Notes under the pieces: generated by a model
What the model saw: the letters and a program-made list of their open reading frames with translations, nothing else
Told to the model about the DNA's origin: nothing
The model's database searches: none
Assembly: GCF_015864945.1 (NCBI RefSeq)
Contig: NZ_JADYWF010000002.1
Span: forward strand, 62,001-126,000
Direction: 5' to 3'
Length of the DNA stretch: 64,000 bases
DNA from: Salinibacterium sp. NG253
Lineage (GTDB): Bacteria > Actinomycetota > Actinomycetes > Actinomycetales > Microbacteriaceae
Program-made: the position numbers and the translations under genes
Shown: piece by piece, positions 43,545 to 51,220 of the stretch
Position numbering within the stretch: position 1 is the stretch's first letter
Layout of the letters: every line of letters begins with the position of its first letter

Positions 43545-43566
43545 CCCCCGGAATTCCGGGGGTTTT
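43545..43566 (+). terminator. Terminator of tRNA-Thr/tRNA-Met
   Basis: CCCCCGG-AATT-CCGGGGG is a perfect hairpin (43545-43562), followed by TTTT. Confidence 0.85.
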
Positions 43567-43794
43567 GCAGTTAAGCGGTGGCGACCGTCACAGTGCCGTC
43601 GCCTCGGCAGGCGGAGTAGTACGAAAACGATTCTTCGTGATGATTGTCACTGCTCGCTGTATTTACGAACAGGGCAGCACGATGGCGTTTTGCAGGATGT
43701 CGCGCAAACCGGTGCTGTTAGGTTAAACGTCAGTACACAATTCAGTCGGACGCGTGGTCTCGCGACCGCGAAACGTCAACCGAGGTCGATGACT

Positions 43795-44364
43795 ATGTTC
43801 GGCATCACACGCCCACGACTGATGCGTGGAGCTTCGCTTCCTGTTCCGGTGGAAGCCCCTATCATCCACACAGAACGGCTCACGCTGCGCCCGTTCTCGA
43901 TGGCCGACAGCGACCGCTGGTTCGAGATCCAATCTGACCCTCAAGTGCGGACATTCACCTCGTGGCCGGAGCGGAATCGTGAAGAATCCCGCCGCCACCT
44001 CAAGAACCGCACCCACCATGTGCTGCTGAAGCAGGCAGACGACTTTCTGGCGCTCGCCGTCGAACACGACGGCATCCTGATCGGTGATGTATCCCTGCAC
44101 CTGAGGTCTGTCGAAACAGTCACTCGCTCTGCTGAAATTAGTTGGATTCTGCACCCAGACTCCCAAGGGCATGGTTACGCGTTCGAGGCCGCCCAAGCAA
44201 TGCTGGAGCTGGCATTTACGCGCCTCGAAGCCCGAGTCATTTTCGCGCTCGTGCACCCCACAAACACCGCATCAATGGCTCTGGCGCAGAAGCTCGGGTT
44301 CACGCCATTCGATGGCAGCGATGGCGAAATCATCTTCGTCTCTACAGGCCTGCCGGCAAAATAG
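43795..44364 (+). CDS. GNAT acetyltransferase (RimJ/RimL-like), copy 1
   Basis: 189 aa, Acetyltransf_3-type GNAT: PIIHTERLTLRPFSMADSDRWFEIQSDPQV at the N-terminus, acetyl-CoA loop in LHPDSQGHGYAFEAAQAML, and VHPTNTASMALAQKLGF. Likely acetylates a protein N-terminus or small amine; the substrate is unknown. ATG 43795 has GAGG 9 nt upstream; ATG 43789 is two codons earlier. Clearly paralogous to the GNAT at 44924 (same VPIIHT-RL-LRP start and spacing), with an HTH gene between them. Confidence 0.88.
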   Translation: MFGITRPRLMRGASLPVPVEAPIIHTERLTLRPFSMADSDRWFEIQSDPQVRTFTSWPERNREESRRHLKNRTHHVLLKQADDFLALAVEHDGILIGDVSLHLRSVETVTRSAEISWILHPDSQGHGYAFEAAQAMLELAFTRLEARVIFALVHPTNTASMALAQKLGFTPFDGSDGEIIFVSTGLPAK

Positions 44365-44402
44365 GGCGCGGAGGCAATGAGGCTGCGGCCAGCGTGATCG
44401 CC

Positions 44403-44415
44403 TACTCTGAGGGTA
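44403..44415 (+). promoter_or_regulatory. Leaderless -10 promoter of LysR-HTH gene
   Basis: TACTCT (44403-44408), 7 nt GAGGGTA, then ATG 44416. Confidence 0.5.
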
Positions 44416-44763
44416 ATGGACCCTTCCCTGCTCAGACAATTCGTCGCCGCTGGGCGACTCCTTCACTTTGCCCACGCGGCTCGAGAATGTGGTGTGCCAC
44501 GCTCGAGCCTGATTGCGGCCGTCAGATCGCTGGAAGCACAGCTCGGTTATGAGCTGTTTGATAACACCGCGAGTACGACCCAACTCACGCCGAAAGGCGA
44601 AGCGTATCTTCTTGACGCCGAGAGGCAATTAGAGAAGTCCGCGAAATCAGCGGCACAGTCCGTCGCGAAACCCGGTGGCAAAGCGAAAGCATCCAAGGGC
44701 AGAGGTCGTGCACCCGCAGCCAAGGGCAAGTCGACGCCTGGCCGCCGACGCCAAGCACGGTAG
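44416..44763 (+). CDS. LysR-type HTH domain with basic tail, no effector domain
   Basis: 115 aa. Residues 1-62 match the LysR N-terminal winged helix (LLRQFVAAGRLLHFAHAARECGVPRSSLIAAVRSLEAQLGYELFDNTASTTQLTPKGEAYLL). The usual 200-residue effector domain is absent. Instead there is a Lys/Ala/Gly/Arg-rich tail (about 75-115, GGKAKASKGRGRAPAAKGK) like histone H1-type tails. The frame is intact, so it looks like a stable short form rather than a recent truncation. Probably a DNA-binding regulator or nucleoid-associated protein. Confidence 0.8.
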   Translation: MDPSLLRQFVAAGRLLHFAHAARECGVPRSSLIAAVRSLEAQLGYELFDNTASTTQLTPKGEAYLLDAERQLEKSAKSAAQSVAKPGGKAKASKGRGRAPAAKGKSTPGRRRQAR

Positions 44764-44923
44764 TCACCCGCGCTCTGTGCCCGACGCTGAAGCGCATCCG
44801 GCGTAATTTACCTCCTGTTTACAGGAGCGGAACCCCCGCGACTGAATAGTGTCAGCCGTTGTGTCAGACTGCTGCGAACACCATGATTGGCACGCTCGAC
44901 GGATACATCGGTTCGGTAGGTTC

Positions 44924-45487
44924 ATGCCCAGAAGTGATGCTCGGCCCACGCTCGGATCGCCTCTGCGCGTGCCGATCATCCATACCGATCGCTTGCTGCT
45001 GCGACCGCATCGGTTGGCAGACGCCGAACGGTGGCACGAAATCCAGTCGAACCCGCACGTGCGCCAGTACACGACGTGGCCGCAGCGCACCGCGCGATCG
45101 TCCTTGCGGCAGCTGAAATTGAGAACACGGCAAACGCAGATGCGCCGCGTGGATGACGTGCTGGCGTTGGCCATTGAACACGACGGCGAGCTGGTGGGTG
45201 AGATTACCCTGCAACTGCGGTCGCTCACGGCCGCTGCGCGGTGTCTTGAGGTGAGCTGGATTGTTCATCCCGCGTATCAGGGCCAAGGGATCGCGTACGA
45301 AGCGATGCGTCCCCTGCTCGCCTATATGAGAACCACTATTGAGGCGTTACTGCTCGTGGCGGTCGTGCATCCGGACAACGCAGCTTCGGTCGCGCTCGCT
45401 CACAAACTGCACCTTCACCCTTTGCCGGGCACTGCGGATCGCACGGTGTTTGTCGGCAGAAATGGGCCGCTCGCCGCGCTGCCGTGA
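44924..45487 (+). CDS. GNAT acetyltransferase (RimJ/RimL-like), copy 2
   Basis: 187 aa, paralogue of the GNAT at 43795: VPIIHTDRLLLRPHRLADAERWHEIQSNPHV, VDDVLALAIEHDGELVGEITLQLRSL, VHPAYQGQGIAYEAMRPLL, VHPDNAASVALAHKLHLHPL. The two align over their whole length without large gaps. ATG 44924 (MPRSDARP) is taken as start; a GTG at 44849 is in frame but its extension (CCEHHDWHARRIHRF) looks non-coding. Lies 84 bp before the heliorhodopsin gene on the same strand. Confidence 0.85.
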   Translation: MPRSDARPTLGSPLRVPIIHTDRLLLRPHRLADAERWHEIQSNPHVRQYTTWPQRTARSSLRQLKLRTRQTQMRRVDDVLALAIEHDGELVGEITLQLRSLTAAARCLEVSWIVHPAYQGQGIAYEAMRPLLAYMRTTIEALLLVAVVHPDNAASVALAHKLHLHPLPGTADRTVFVGRNGPLAALP

Positions 45488-45571
45488 GGGGAAGAGAACG
45501 ACCGCGCTAGAGGACCCGTTCGCTGGTGCGGCCGGTGCTAACGTGGCAGCTACCGTCGAAGGGAATATCCC

Positions 45572-46375
45572 GTGTCAAAGAAGACCTATTCACCGGAACA
45601 ACAAGTCGACCGACTACGCGTCTACAACGTTGTGGCGGGCAGCCTGCACCTGCTGCAGGCCATCGGCTTTGCGATTGTTCTCACAATGCTCAGCACTCAA
45701 GTGCTGTTCGCCGTTACGGCCGACTACTTGGCTGGCCCTCCCGGAGCGCCCATTCCGCCCGAGCGGGTGACCGTTTTTGAGGTCAATATCGGCGTCGGCG
45801 TTGTGGCCTTTCTCGCGCTCAGCGCGTTTTTCCACTTTTTGGTTTCGAGCCCGTGGTTCTTCGGGCGCTACAAGACGGGTCTGTTGGAGAGTCGCAACTA
45901 CTTCCGCTGGACGGAGTACTCGCTCAGCTCCTCGATCATGATCTGGCTCATTCTCGCGATCAACGGCGTCACTGATATCGCCGCCCTCTTCGCGGTCTTC
46001 GCTGTGAACGCCGCGATGATTCTGTTCGGCGCCTTACAAGAGAAATACGAGAAGCCAGGATCGGGCGGGATGCTGCCGTTCGTATTCGGATCGATGGTCG
46101 GCGTTGTGCCGTGGATTCTCATCCTCATCTACTTCTTGCGACCGGGCAGTGCGAACGAAGTGGCGGCCCCCAGCTTTGTCGTCGGCATCGTGATTTCGCT
46201 CTTCGTGTTCTTCAACACGTTCGCGCTCAACCAGTGGCTGCAATACAAGCAAGTGGGAAAGTGGAAGAGCTACCTGCAAGGGGAGCGCACCTACATCACG
46301 CTCAGCTTGGTCGCGAAGACCGCGCTCGCGTGGCAGGTGTTCTCGGGTGCGATCATCCCGGCGCTCACGAGTTGA
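45572..46375 (+). CDS. Heliorhodopsin
   Basis: 267 aa, seven hydrophobic helices. Helix 7 carries the retinal Schiff-base lysine in LSLVAK249-TALAWQVF. Helix 3 carries the counterion in YFRWT-E115-YSLSSSIMIW. Both are +8 relative to Lys241/Glu107 as I recall them for reference heliorhodopsin 48C12, and H88 and S245 keep the same offset. The long A-B loop (about 50-68) and the RWxEYSxS motif separate it from proton-pumping type 1 rhodopsins; the family is oriented with the N-terminus inside. Its role is unsettled: light signalling or enzyme regulation rather than pumping. GTG 45572 has GAAGGGA 7 nt upstream. No retinal or carotenoid gene lies in the window. Confidence 0.96.
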   Translation: MSKKTYSPEQQVDRLRVYNVVAGSLHLLQAIGFAIVLTMLSTQVLFAVTADYLAGPPGAPIPPERVTVFEVNIGVGVVAFLALSAFFHFLVSSPWFFGRYKTGLLESRNYFRWTEYSLSSSIMIWLILAINGVTDIAALFAVFAVNAAMILFGALQEKYEKPGSGGMLPFVFGSMVGVVPWILILIYFLRPGSANEVAAPSFVVGIVISLFVFFNTFALNQWLQYKQVGKWKSYLQGERTYITLSLVAKTALAWQVFSGAIIPALTS

Positions 46376-46398
46376 TGGGCGGAGTATCCGCAAGCACG

Positions 46399-46410
46399 CT
46401 AGACCACTTG
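46399..46410. repeat. Third copy of CTAGACCACTTG
   Basis: Exact 12-bp match to the second direct repeat upstream of the M23 gene (41426-41437). Located about 117 bp before the LRR surface protein start. Confidence 0.45.
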
Positions 46411-46526
46411 GCCGCGAAACAACGCTGACCGCGCTGGGCCAATAGGGTTAGCCGGGTCGGTTCTACTCACGCTCTGCGCCGGATGTTACGAACGCCAGTG
46501 TGTGACTCGAACCGATTGTGGATCTG

Positions 46527-47777
46527 ATGATGAATAGTGCTGCCTCTAGCCCCGCGCCGATTGCCGACCGGCCCGCGAACAGGATGGGGCGAATCGCCGC
46601 AGTCCTCGTCGCGTCTGCTCTGGTTGCGGCTGGTTCCGCTATCGCCGCGACCCCGGCCTACGCCTTCCCCGTCTTGATCACTCAGGATGGGATGACGTTT
46701 GAGGGCGACGACTTTGACCCGGCTGCGGGTGCAACCGTCACCGCCTACAACCCCACAGCCGCAAGCGGCGGCACTGATGCCGTTATCCCTTCTTCAGTCA
46801 CGATCTCGGGCGACACTTACCCCGTGGTTTCTATTGGTTACGCCGCGTTCCGGGATGAAGGGCTCACGTCGGTCGTCATTCCGAGCAGTGTTAAAGTCAT
46901 CGGCAACTCCGCGTTTGAAGCCAACCACTTAGATTCTGCAGTGATCCCCAACTCGGTGACGTCCTTAGGCGATTCTGCTTTCAACTACAACGGAATGACA
47001 ACCGTGACTATCGGGAATTCGGTAGAGAGTATCGGAGAGTACGCGTTTGAGGACAACGACCTAGAAACGGTGGTGATTCCGGATTCTGTCACCACGATTG
47101 GCGAGTACGCGTTTTACGAGAACTCGCTCACGTCGGTGACGTTGGGCAGTTCCCTTGTAACGATCGACGACTCTGCTTTTGAGGGCAATCTGCTCACCTC
47201 AGTCACTTTCCCCGCGTCTATCGCGGCCATCGGTGCTGGCGCGTTTCAGCTCAATGGTTCGCCGTTCGATGTTGTATTTCTTGGCGCCGCTCCCACAATG
47301 TTCGTTCCTGCGGGTCTGAATGGGTCCTTAGGTGCGTCTTCTCCAACCCTTGTGCACTACGGCAGTGCCTTCGCTGCGCCAGCCGTGGCTGCTGGTTTTA
47401 CCTCACCAACGTGGCAGGGCTACAACGTGATCCTCAATCCCATCGTGACGTTTGACCTCGCCGGTCGCGGAGCAGCGATTGCGCCGACCGAGGTGCCGTT
47501 TGGCGCTGCCCTTGCTGCTCCGGCTGAGCCCACGGCATCCGGGTACACCTTCGACGGCTGGTACACGGATGCTGCGCTGACGACTCTCGCGGACTTCAGC
47601 ACGGTGATCGCCGCCGACACCGCACTGTTCGCCGGTTGGAGTGCGGTCGCTGCTGCTGCTGCTGATGCCGAGCCGATGCTCGCGGCAACGGGCATCTCAG
47701 CTCCCCTTCTGCCGATCGGTGTACTGGCAGCGTTGCTTCTCGCCGCCGGAATCGTGTTGCGACGTCGGATGGCCTGA
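46527..47777 (+). CDS. Leucine-rich-repeat surface protein with sorting signal
   Basis: 416 aa, exported and probably wall-anchored. Signal peptide with RMGR, a hydrophobic stretch and cleavage after TPAYA. BspA-type LRR_5 array: six 22-residue repeats (IGxSAFxxNxLTSVxIPxSVxx) from 46833. A Listeria-Bacteroides repeat follows (FDGWYTDAALTTLADFSTVIAADTALFAGW). The C-terminus is LAATG, a hydrophobic helix, then RRRMA: a class E-like sortase signal. Start could be GTG 46518, ATG 46527 or ATG 46530. Confidence 0.85.
   Translation: MMNSAASSPAPIADRPANRMGRIAAVLVASALVAAGSAIAATPAYAFPVLITQDGMTFEGDDFDPAAGATVTAYNPTAASGGTDAVIPSSVTISGDTYPVVSIGYAAFRDEGLTSVVIPSSVKVIGNSAFEANHLDSAVIPNSVTSLGDSAFNYNGMTTVTIGNSVESIGEYAFEDNDLETVVIPDSVTTIGEYAFYENSLTSVTLGSSLVTIDDSAFEGNLLTSVTFPASIAAIGAGAFQLNGSPFDVVFLGAAPTMFVPAGLNGSLGASSPTLVHYGSAFAAPAVAAGFTSPTWQGYNVILNPIVTFDLAGRGAAIAPTEVPFGAALAAPAEPTASGYTFDGWYTDAALTTLADFSTVIAADTALFAGWSAVAAAAADAEPMLAATGISAPLLPIGVLAALLLAAGIVLRRRMA
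46833..47228 (+). repeat. 66-bp coding repeat array in LRR gene
   Basis: Six in-frame units of 66 bp (46833, 46899, 46965, 47031, 47097, 47163), each encoding one 22-residue LRR_5 unit, then a partial seventh from 47229. The protein pattern is conserved while the DNA has diverged, so the array is old rather than freshly amplified. Confidence 0.8.
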
Positions 47778-47793
47778 CTTGCGCGTTAGTTAA

Positions 47794-47827
47794 GAAATGC
47801 CCCGCAGCGTCAGCTGCGGGGCATTTC
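47794..47827. terminator. Strong bidirectional terminator
   Basis: GAAATGCCCCGCAGC, loop GTCA, GCTGCGGGGCATTTC: 15-bp perfect stem followed by TATTTC. It serves the LRR gene and the convergent oxidoreductase gene. Confidence 0.85.
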
Positions 47828-47881
47828 TATTTCACACGAGGTGCGTGTTGTGTGCCGTTCGGGTCGGCAGTCGCAAAACGG

Positions 47882-48886
47882 TTAGACGCGAACGATCGCC
47901 TTGCCAGTGTTGGCTCCGTTCATCATGCCGTTGAAGGCGTCGAGCGCGTTGTCGATGCCATCGGTGATGGTTTCGTCGTAGGCGATCTTGCCTTCGGAGA
48001 GCCATCCCTGCATTGCCGCGCCAAACTCGGGGGCGAGGTGGAAGTAGCTGCCCATGGTGAAGCCCTTAATGGTCAAGCCACGGGTCACGATGTTGGCGCT
48101 GTTCTTGATGCCCTCATCCTTGCCATTGATCAAGGACATGACGCCGCAGACTGCCACGCGGCCGCCGTCCTTGAACGCGCCGAGTGCTGCCGAGAGGTGC
48201 TCGCCACCCACGTTGTCGAAGTAGACGTCGATGCCGTCGGGTGCTGCAGCATCCAGCTGGCCAGCAACGTCGCCATTTTTGTAGTTGAAAGCGGCGTCGT
48301 AGCCGTACTTGCTCGTGAGCAGTGCAACCTTCTCATCGGTGCCTGCCGAACCGACGACGCGTGCTGCGCCGAGGAGGCGGGCGATCTGGCCAACCATGGT
48401 GCCGACCCCACCTGCTGCACCAGAAACGAAGACGGTGTCGCCTTCCTTGATGTGCGCGATCTGGGTGAGTCCGGTCCAGGCGGTGATTCCGGTGATGCCG
48501 AGAACGCTGAGGAACAGCGAAGGCGAGATGCCGGGAACGTTGGGGAGCGCCTTGAACTGGCCAGCAGGAGCTTGCGCGATGTCGCGCCATCCGAGCTGGT
48601 GCTGAACAAGAGTGCCAACAGGCAGTGATGCGTCGTTCGACTCGATGACTTCACCAACGGCTGCGCCGCCCATGGTCTCGCCGAGGTTGAAGGGAGCAAC
48701 GTACGAGCGGCCCTCGTTCATGCGACCACGCATGTAGGGGTCGACAGAGAGGAAGGTGTTGCGTACGCGAACGTCGCCGTCGGCGAGCTCGGGGAGCTCG
48801 ATTTGAACCTTCACTACGTTGTCGGTGGTCGGAACGCCGGTGGGGCGTGAGGCGAGCTGCCATTGGGTGCTTGTAACAGTTGTCAT
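47882..48886 (-). CDS. NADP-dependent oxidoreductase (MDR, leukotriene B4 dehydrogenase type)
   Basis: 334 aa medium-chain reductase without structural zinc: N-terminal SVDPYMRGRMNEGRSYVAPFNLGE, Rossmann motif VSGAAGGVGTMVGQIARLLGA, and YFDNVGGEHLSAAL. Such enzymes reduce the C=C of enones and alkenals using NADPH. AAGGAG precedes ATG 48886. It follows the DJ-1/PfpI gene by 50 bp on the same strand, under TetR-type operators, suggesting defence against reactive electrophiles. Confidence 0.9.
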   Translation of the reverse strand: MTTVTSTQWQLASRPTGVPTTDNVVKVQIELPELADGDVRVRNTFLSVDPYMRGRMNEGRSYVAPFNLGETMGGAAVGEVIESNDASLPVGTLVQHQLGWRDIAQAPAGQFKALPNVPGISPSLFLSVLGITGITAWTGLTQIAHIKEGDTVFVSGAAGGVGTMVGQIARLLGAARVVGSAGTDEKVALLTSKYGYDAAFNYKNGDVAGQLDAAAPDGIDVYFDNVGGEHLSAALGAFKDGGRVAVCGVMSLINGKDEGIKNSANIVTRGLTIKGFTMGSYFHLAPEFGAAMQGWLSEGKIAYDETITDGIDNALDAFNGMMNGANTGKAIVRV

Positions 48887-48936
48887 GAAATTCTCCTTGA
48901 AATTGATGAAGTGTGAAAAGTGTGAAGTGTGTGTGG

Positions 48937-49641
48937 TTATGACTTGTCGGCGACGATGCGCTCAGCAACGGCGACGGATGATGCGGGGTTCTGACCGGTG
49001 TACAGCGCGCCATCGACGACGACGTACGGGGCGAAAGGTTCTGCTGCCTTCGAGTAGTCGGCACCCAGCTCAACGAGGCGGGTTTCGACCAGCCACTTGA
49101 CCTTGTCGGCGAGGCCGCCAAGCTCTTCTTCGGTATTCGCGAAGCCGGTCATCTTGCGACCCTTGAGAACCCATTCGCCGGTTGCCTTGTCGTTCGCGGC
49201 GAGCAGTGCTGCCGGAGCGTGGCAGAGCACGCCGAGTGTCGTGTTCGATTTCACGGCTTCAACAATGAGCTGGCCGGAGTTGTCGTCGACGGAGAGGTCT
49301 TCCATGGGGCCGTGGCCTCCGGGGTAGAAGATCACGTCATAGTCACTGGCGTTGACGGCATCCAAGCGGAGCGGATGCTGCAGCACAGACTGCAGGTCGA
49401 CGATGCGAGTCTCAAAGTCAGCGAGGCGCTCGGCGGAACCGACGCCACCTTCGCTGAGGCTGATCGCATCAAAAGTGGGGGCAACTCCTGCGGGGCTGGC
49501 TATCTGAACCTTCCAGCCGGCTTCGGTGAAGATGCGGTACGGCTCAAGGAACTCTTCTGCCCACACGCCGGTGGGGTGCTGTGTTTCGTCTGCGAGCGTC
49601 AAGTAGGACGCTGCCGAGAGGACCATCAATACGTTTGTCAT
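48937..49641 (-). CDS. DJ-1/PfpI family protein (Hsp31-like)
   Basis: 234 aa class I glutamine amidotransferase-like fold. Nucleophile elbow TLGVLC140-HAPAALL, acid E30 in VWAEEFLEP, and YPGGHGPMEDL around 107-116: the Hsp31 type with possible glyoxalase III or deglycase/chaperone activity. AAGGAG lies 5 nt before ATG 49641. First gene of the operon facing tetR; its promoter region contains the operators. Confidence 0.9.
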   Translation of the reverse strand: MTNVLMVLSAASYLTLADETQHPTGVWAEEFLEPYRIFTEAGWKVQIASPAGVAPTFDAISLSEGGVGSAERLADFETRIVDLQSVLQHPLRLDAVNASDYDVIFYPGGHGPMEDLSVDDNSGQLIVEAVKSNTTLGVLCHAPAALLAANDKATGEWVLKGRKMTGFANTEEELGGLADKVKWLVETRLVELGADYSKAAEPFAPYVVVDGALYTGQNPASSVAVAERIVADKS

Positions 49642-49693
49642 GCTGACTCCTTACACAACCGTGTTGCTCGTTACCGAGCAGGTTGGTTTCTTA

Positions 49694-49711
49694 TCAAACC
49701 AATTGGTTCGA
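49694..49711. promoter_or_regulatory. TetR-type operator 1
   Basis: TCAAACCAATTGGTTCGA, with palindromic core AACCAATTGGTT. It overlaps predicted -35 boxes: TTGATA (minus strand, spacer 18 to TAACGA) and TTGGTT (plus strand, spacer 18 to TAGGCT). Confidence 0.75.
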
Positions 49712-49735
49712 CAGTACGTCGGCGTGTAGGCTAAG

Positions 49736-49753
49736 TCAAACCAACCGGTTCGA
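49736..49753. promoter_or_regulatory. TetR-type operator 2
   Basis: TCAAACCAACCGGTTCGA, identical to operator 1 except the central bases. Centres are 42 bp apart, four helical turns. It ends 2 bp before the tetR AGGAGG. A decayed third copy may lie at 49672-49689 (minus strand). Confidence 0.75.
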
Positions 49754-49767
49754 TTAGGAGGTGTTTG

Positions 49768-50373
49768 GTGGTTTCGACAGAAATGCCGCGTGATCAACTC
49801 CGCGGCCGCGAAACAAAACAGCGCGTAATTGAGGCTGCAGCAGCCGAATTTGCGGAGTATGGCGTCGCTGGCGCCCGCATCAATCGCATCGCAGAAACAG
49901 CGAAGGCGAGCAAAGAACGTATTTACGCCTGGTTTGGCGACAAAGACGCTCTCTTCGATCACGTCATGCAGACCGGTCTCGACCGTCTCGCTCATGCCGT
50001 GCCGATCGATGCTGACCTCGTGGAATATACCGTGCGACTGCACAACTACTTCGTCAACGACCAGAGCGCGCAGCGCGTCACCATGTGGGCGTGGCTGCAC
50101 GATGCCGAAACGCTCGGATCATTCTCTGAAGGGCGCGTCGAGGGCTACAAGCACAAGCTCGAAGTGATTGCCGACGCCCAGCAACGAGGGATCGTCGATT
50201 CCTCGTGGAAACCCGAAGAGCTGCTCGCTCTGCTGCTGGCCGTTGCCAGCAACTGGGAGCGCGCTCCGGCCGAACTGCGCTCCATCGGCTGCCCCGAGTT
50301 CGCGGGCAGCGAGAAAGCCCGCTGCGACTCCGTGCGCGAAGCCGCCCGCCGACTCGTAGAGCCCCACTCTTAG
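49768..50373 (+). CDS. TetR family transcriptional regulator
   Basis: 201 aa. N-terminal TetR HTH: RVIEAAAAEFAEYGVAGARINRIAETAKASKERIYAWFGDKDALF (about 17-61). The C-terminal ligand domain has WAWLHDAE and two cysteines (about 175 and 186) that might sense thiol-reactive compounds. GTG 49768 has AGGAGG 6 nt upstream; TTG 49765 is too close. Divergent from the DJ-1/oxidoreductase operon, with two 18-bp operators between, so it most likely represses both itself and that operon. Confidence 0.9.
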   Translation: MVSTEMPRDQLRGRETKQRVIEAAAAEFAEYGVAGARINRIAETAKASKERIYAWFGDKDALFDHVMQTGLDRLAHAVPIDADLVEYTVRLHNYFVNDQSAQRVTMWAWLHDAETLGSFSEGRVEGYKHKLEVIADAQQRGIVDSSWKPEELLALLLAVASNWERAPAELRSIGCPEFAGSEKARCDSVREAARRLVEPHS

Positions 50374-50500
50374 CAGCCCGGCGACGGCATCCGTGGGGTG
50401 TCCGGGTTCGTTCGGGATCGTCGAAATCGCAGGGGTGCAGTGCTCGCAGGGGGTGTACTGGACGCTGACGACTAGACCCGTGAGTACCGAAAGGGGCGGC

Positions 50501-51220
50501 ATGACAATACACACCAGCGACAATAAACGAGCTATTTCCGCCATCCTCAGTGAGGCGATGATGCAGGCGGATAGCCAGCTCGTTACCGCATCATGCGTTG
50601 CTCCCGACCTAGTCGCGATCATCCAACGCACCGATGTCGCCCGCCTTAAGGGAATCAGCAAACTGGAGTTCGCGGCCGTCACCTCTGAGTTGCGTCGAGC
50701 GCTCACCGCCTATAACGAGGACCACCAGACGATCGCGCTCGAGGTAGCTGAGAAAGCGCGACACCTGAAGAACCACGATCGTGGACGGATGCTCGCCCAG
50801 AGCCTGCTTGTGGCTCTTGCCGTGGGCGGATTCTTCGTCGTTCCGTTCGCGATGGTCTTCTCGCTCGTCATTCTGGTCGGAACGTTCGTCATGCGATCGG
50901 TGTGGATCGCTCGCCTCGGGGAACGCGCCGAAATGCTATCCCACGCCTTCGAAGGTCCCGAGGCAGAGCTGCGGGAGAAGCTAGGCGCGACCCCCGCGCA
51001 GGCGCGACAGACGATGTGGTCGAGCGCGACAGGCCTCTGCGCGCGCGCCGACGCTCTCTATCTCGAGTCGCTCGAACCAACGCAGCGAGCGTCAGAACTC
51101 GCGACGCGCCATCAGGACGCGCAGCGCTGGGCCGATCGTCGGTTCGCGCGGCAGTTCGGGAGCGAGCAATCGCAGGACGAACGGTCGGCGACCTCTCCGG
51201 GGCTCAGCGTCGCGTGTTGA
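50501..51220 (+). CDS. Hypothetical two-helix membrane protein
   Basis: 239 aa, family not recognised. Residues 1-100 are soluble and helical (LSEAMMQADSQLVTASCVAPDLVAIIQ). Two adjacent helices near 105-147 (SLLVALAVGGFFVVPFAMVFSLVILVGTFVM) form a hairpin anchor. The C-terminal part is charged and helical (RLGERAEMLSHAFEGPEAELREKLG). AAGGGG lies 4-5 nt before ATG 50501; GTG 50480 is a possible earlier start. Its 3' end overlaps the convergent HTH-membrane gene by 17 bp. Confidence 0.75.
   Translation: MTIHTSDNKRAISAILSEAMMQADSQLVTASCVAPDLVAIIQRTDVARLKGISKLEFAAVTSELRRALTAYNEDHQTIALEVAEKARHLKNHDRGRMLAQSLLVALAVGGFFVVPFAMVFSLVILVGTFVMRSVWIARLGERAEMLSHAFEGPEAELREKLGATPAQARQTMWSSATGLCARADALYLESLEPTQRASELATRHQDAQRWADRRFARQFGSEQSQDERSATSPGLSVAC

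Noticed and set aside
46509-46526. GTG 46518 as start of the LRR protein
   Set aside because: Possible, but no better supported than ATG 46527 or 46530; the signal peptide is complete in all cases.
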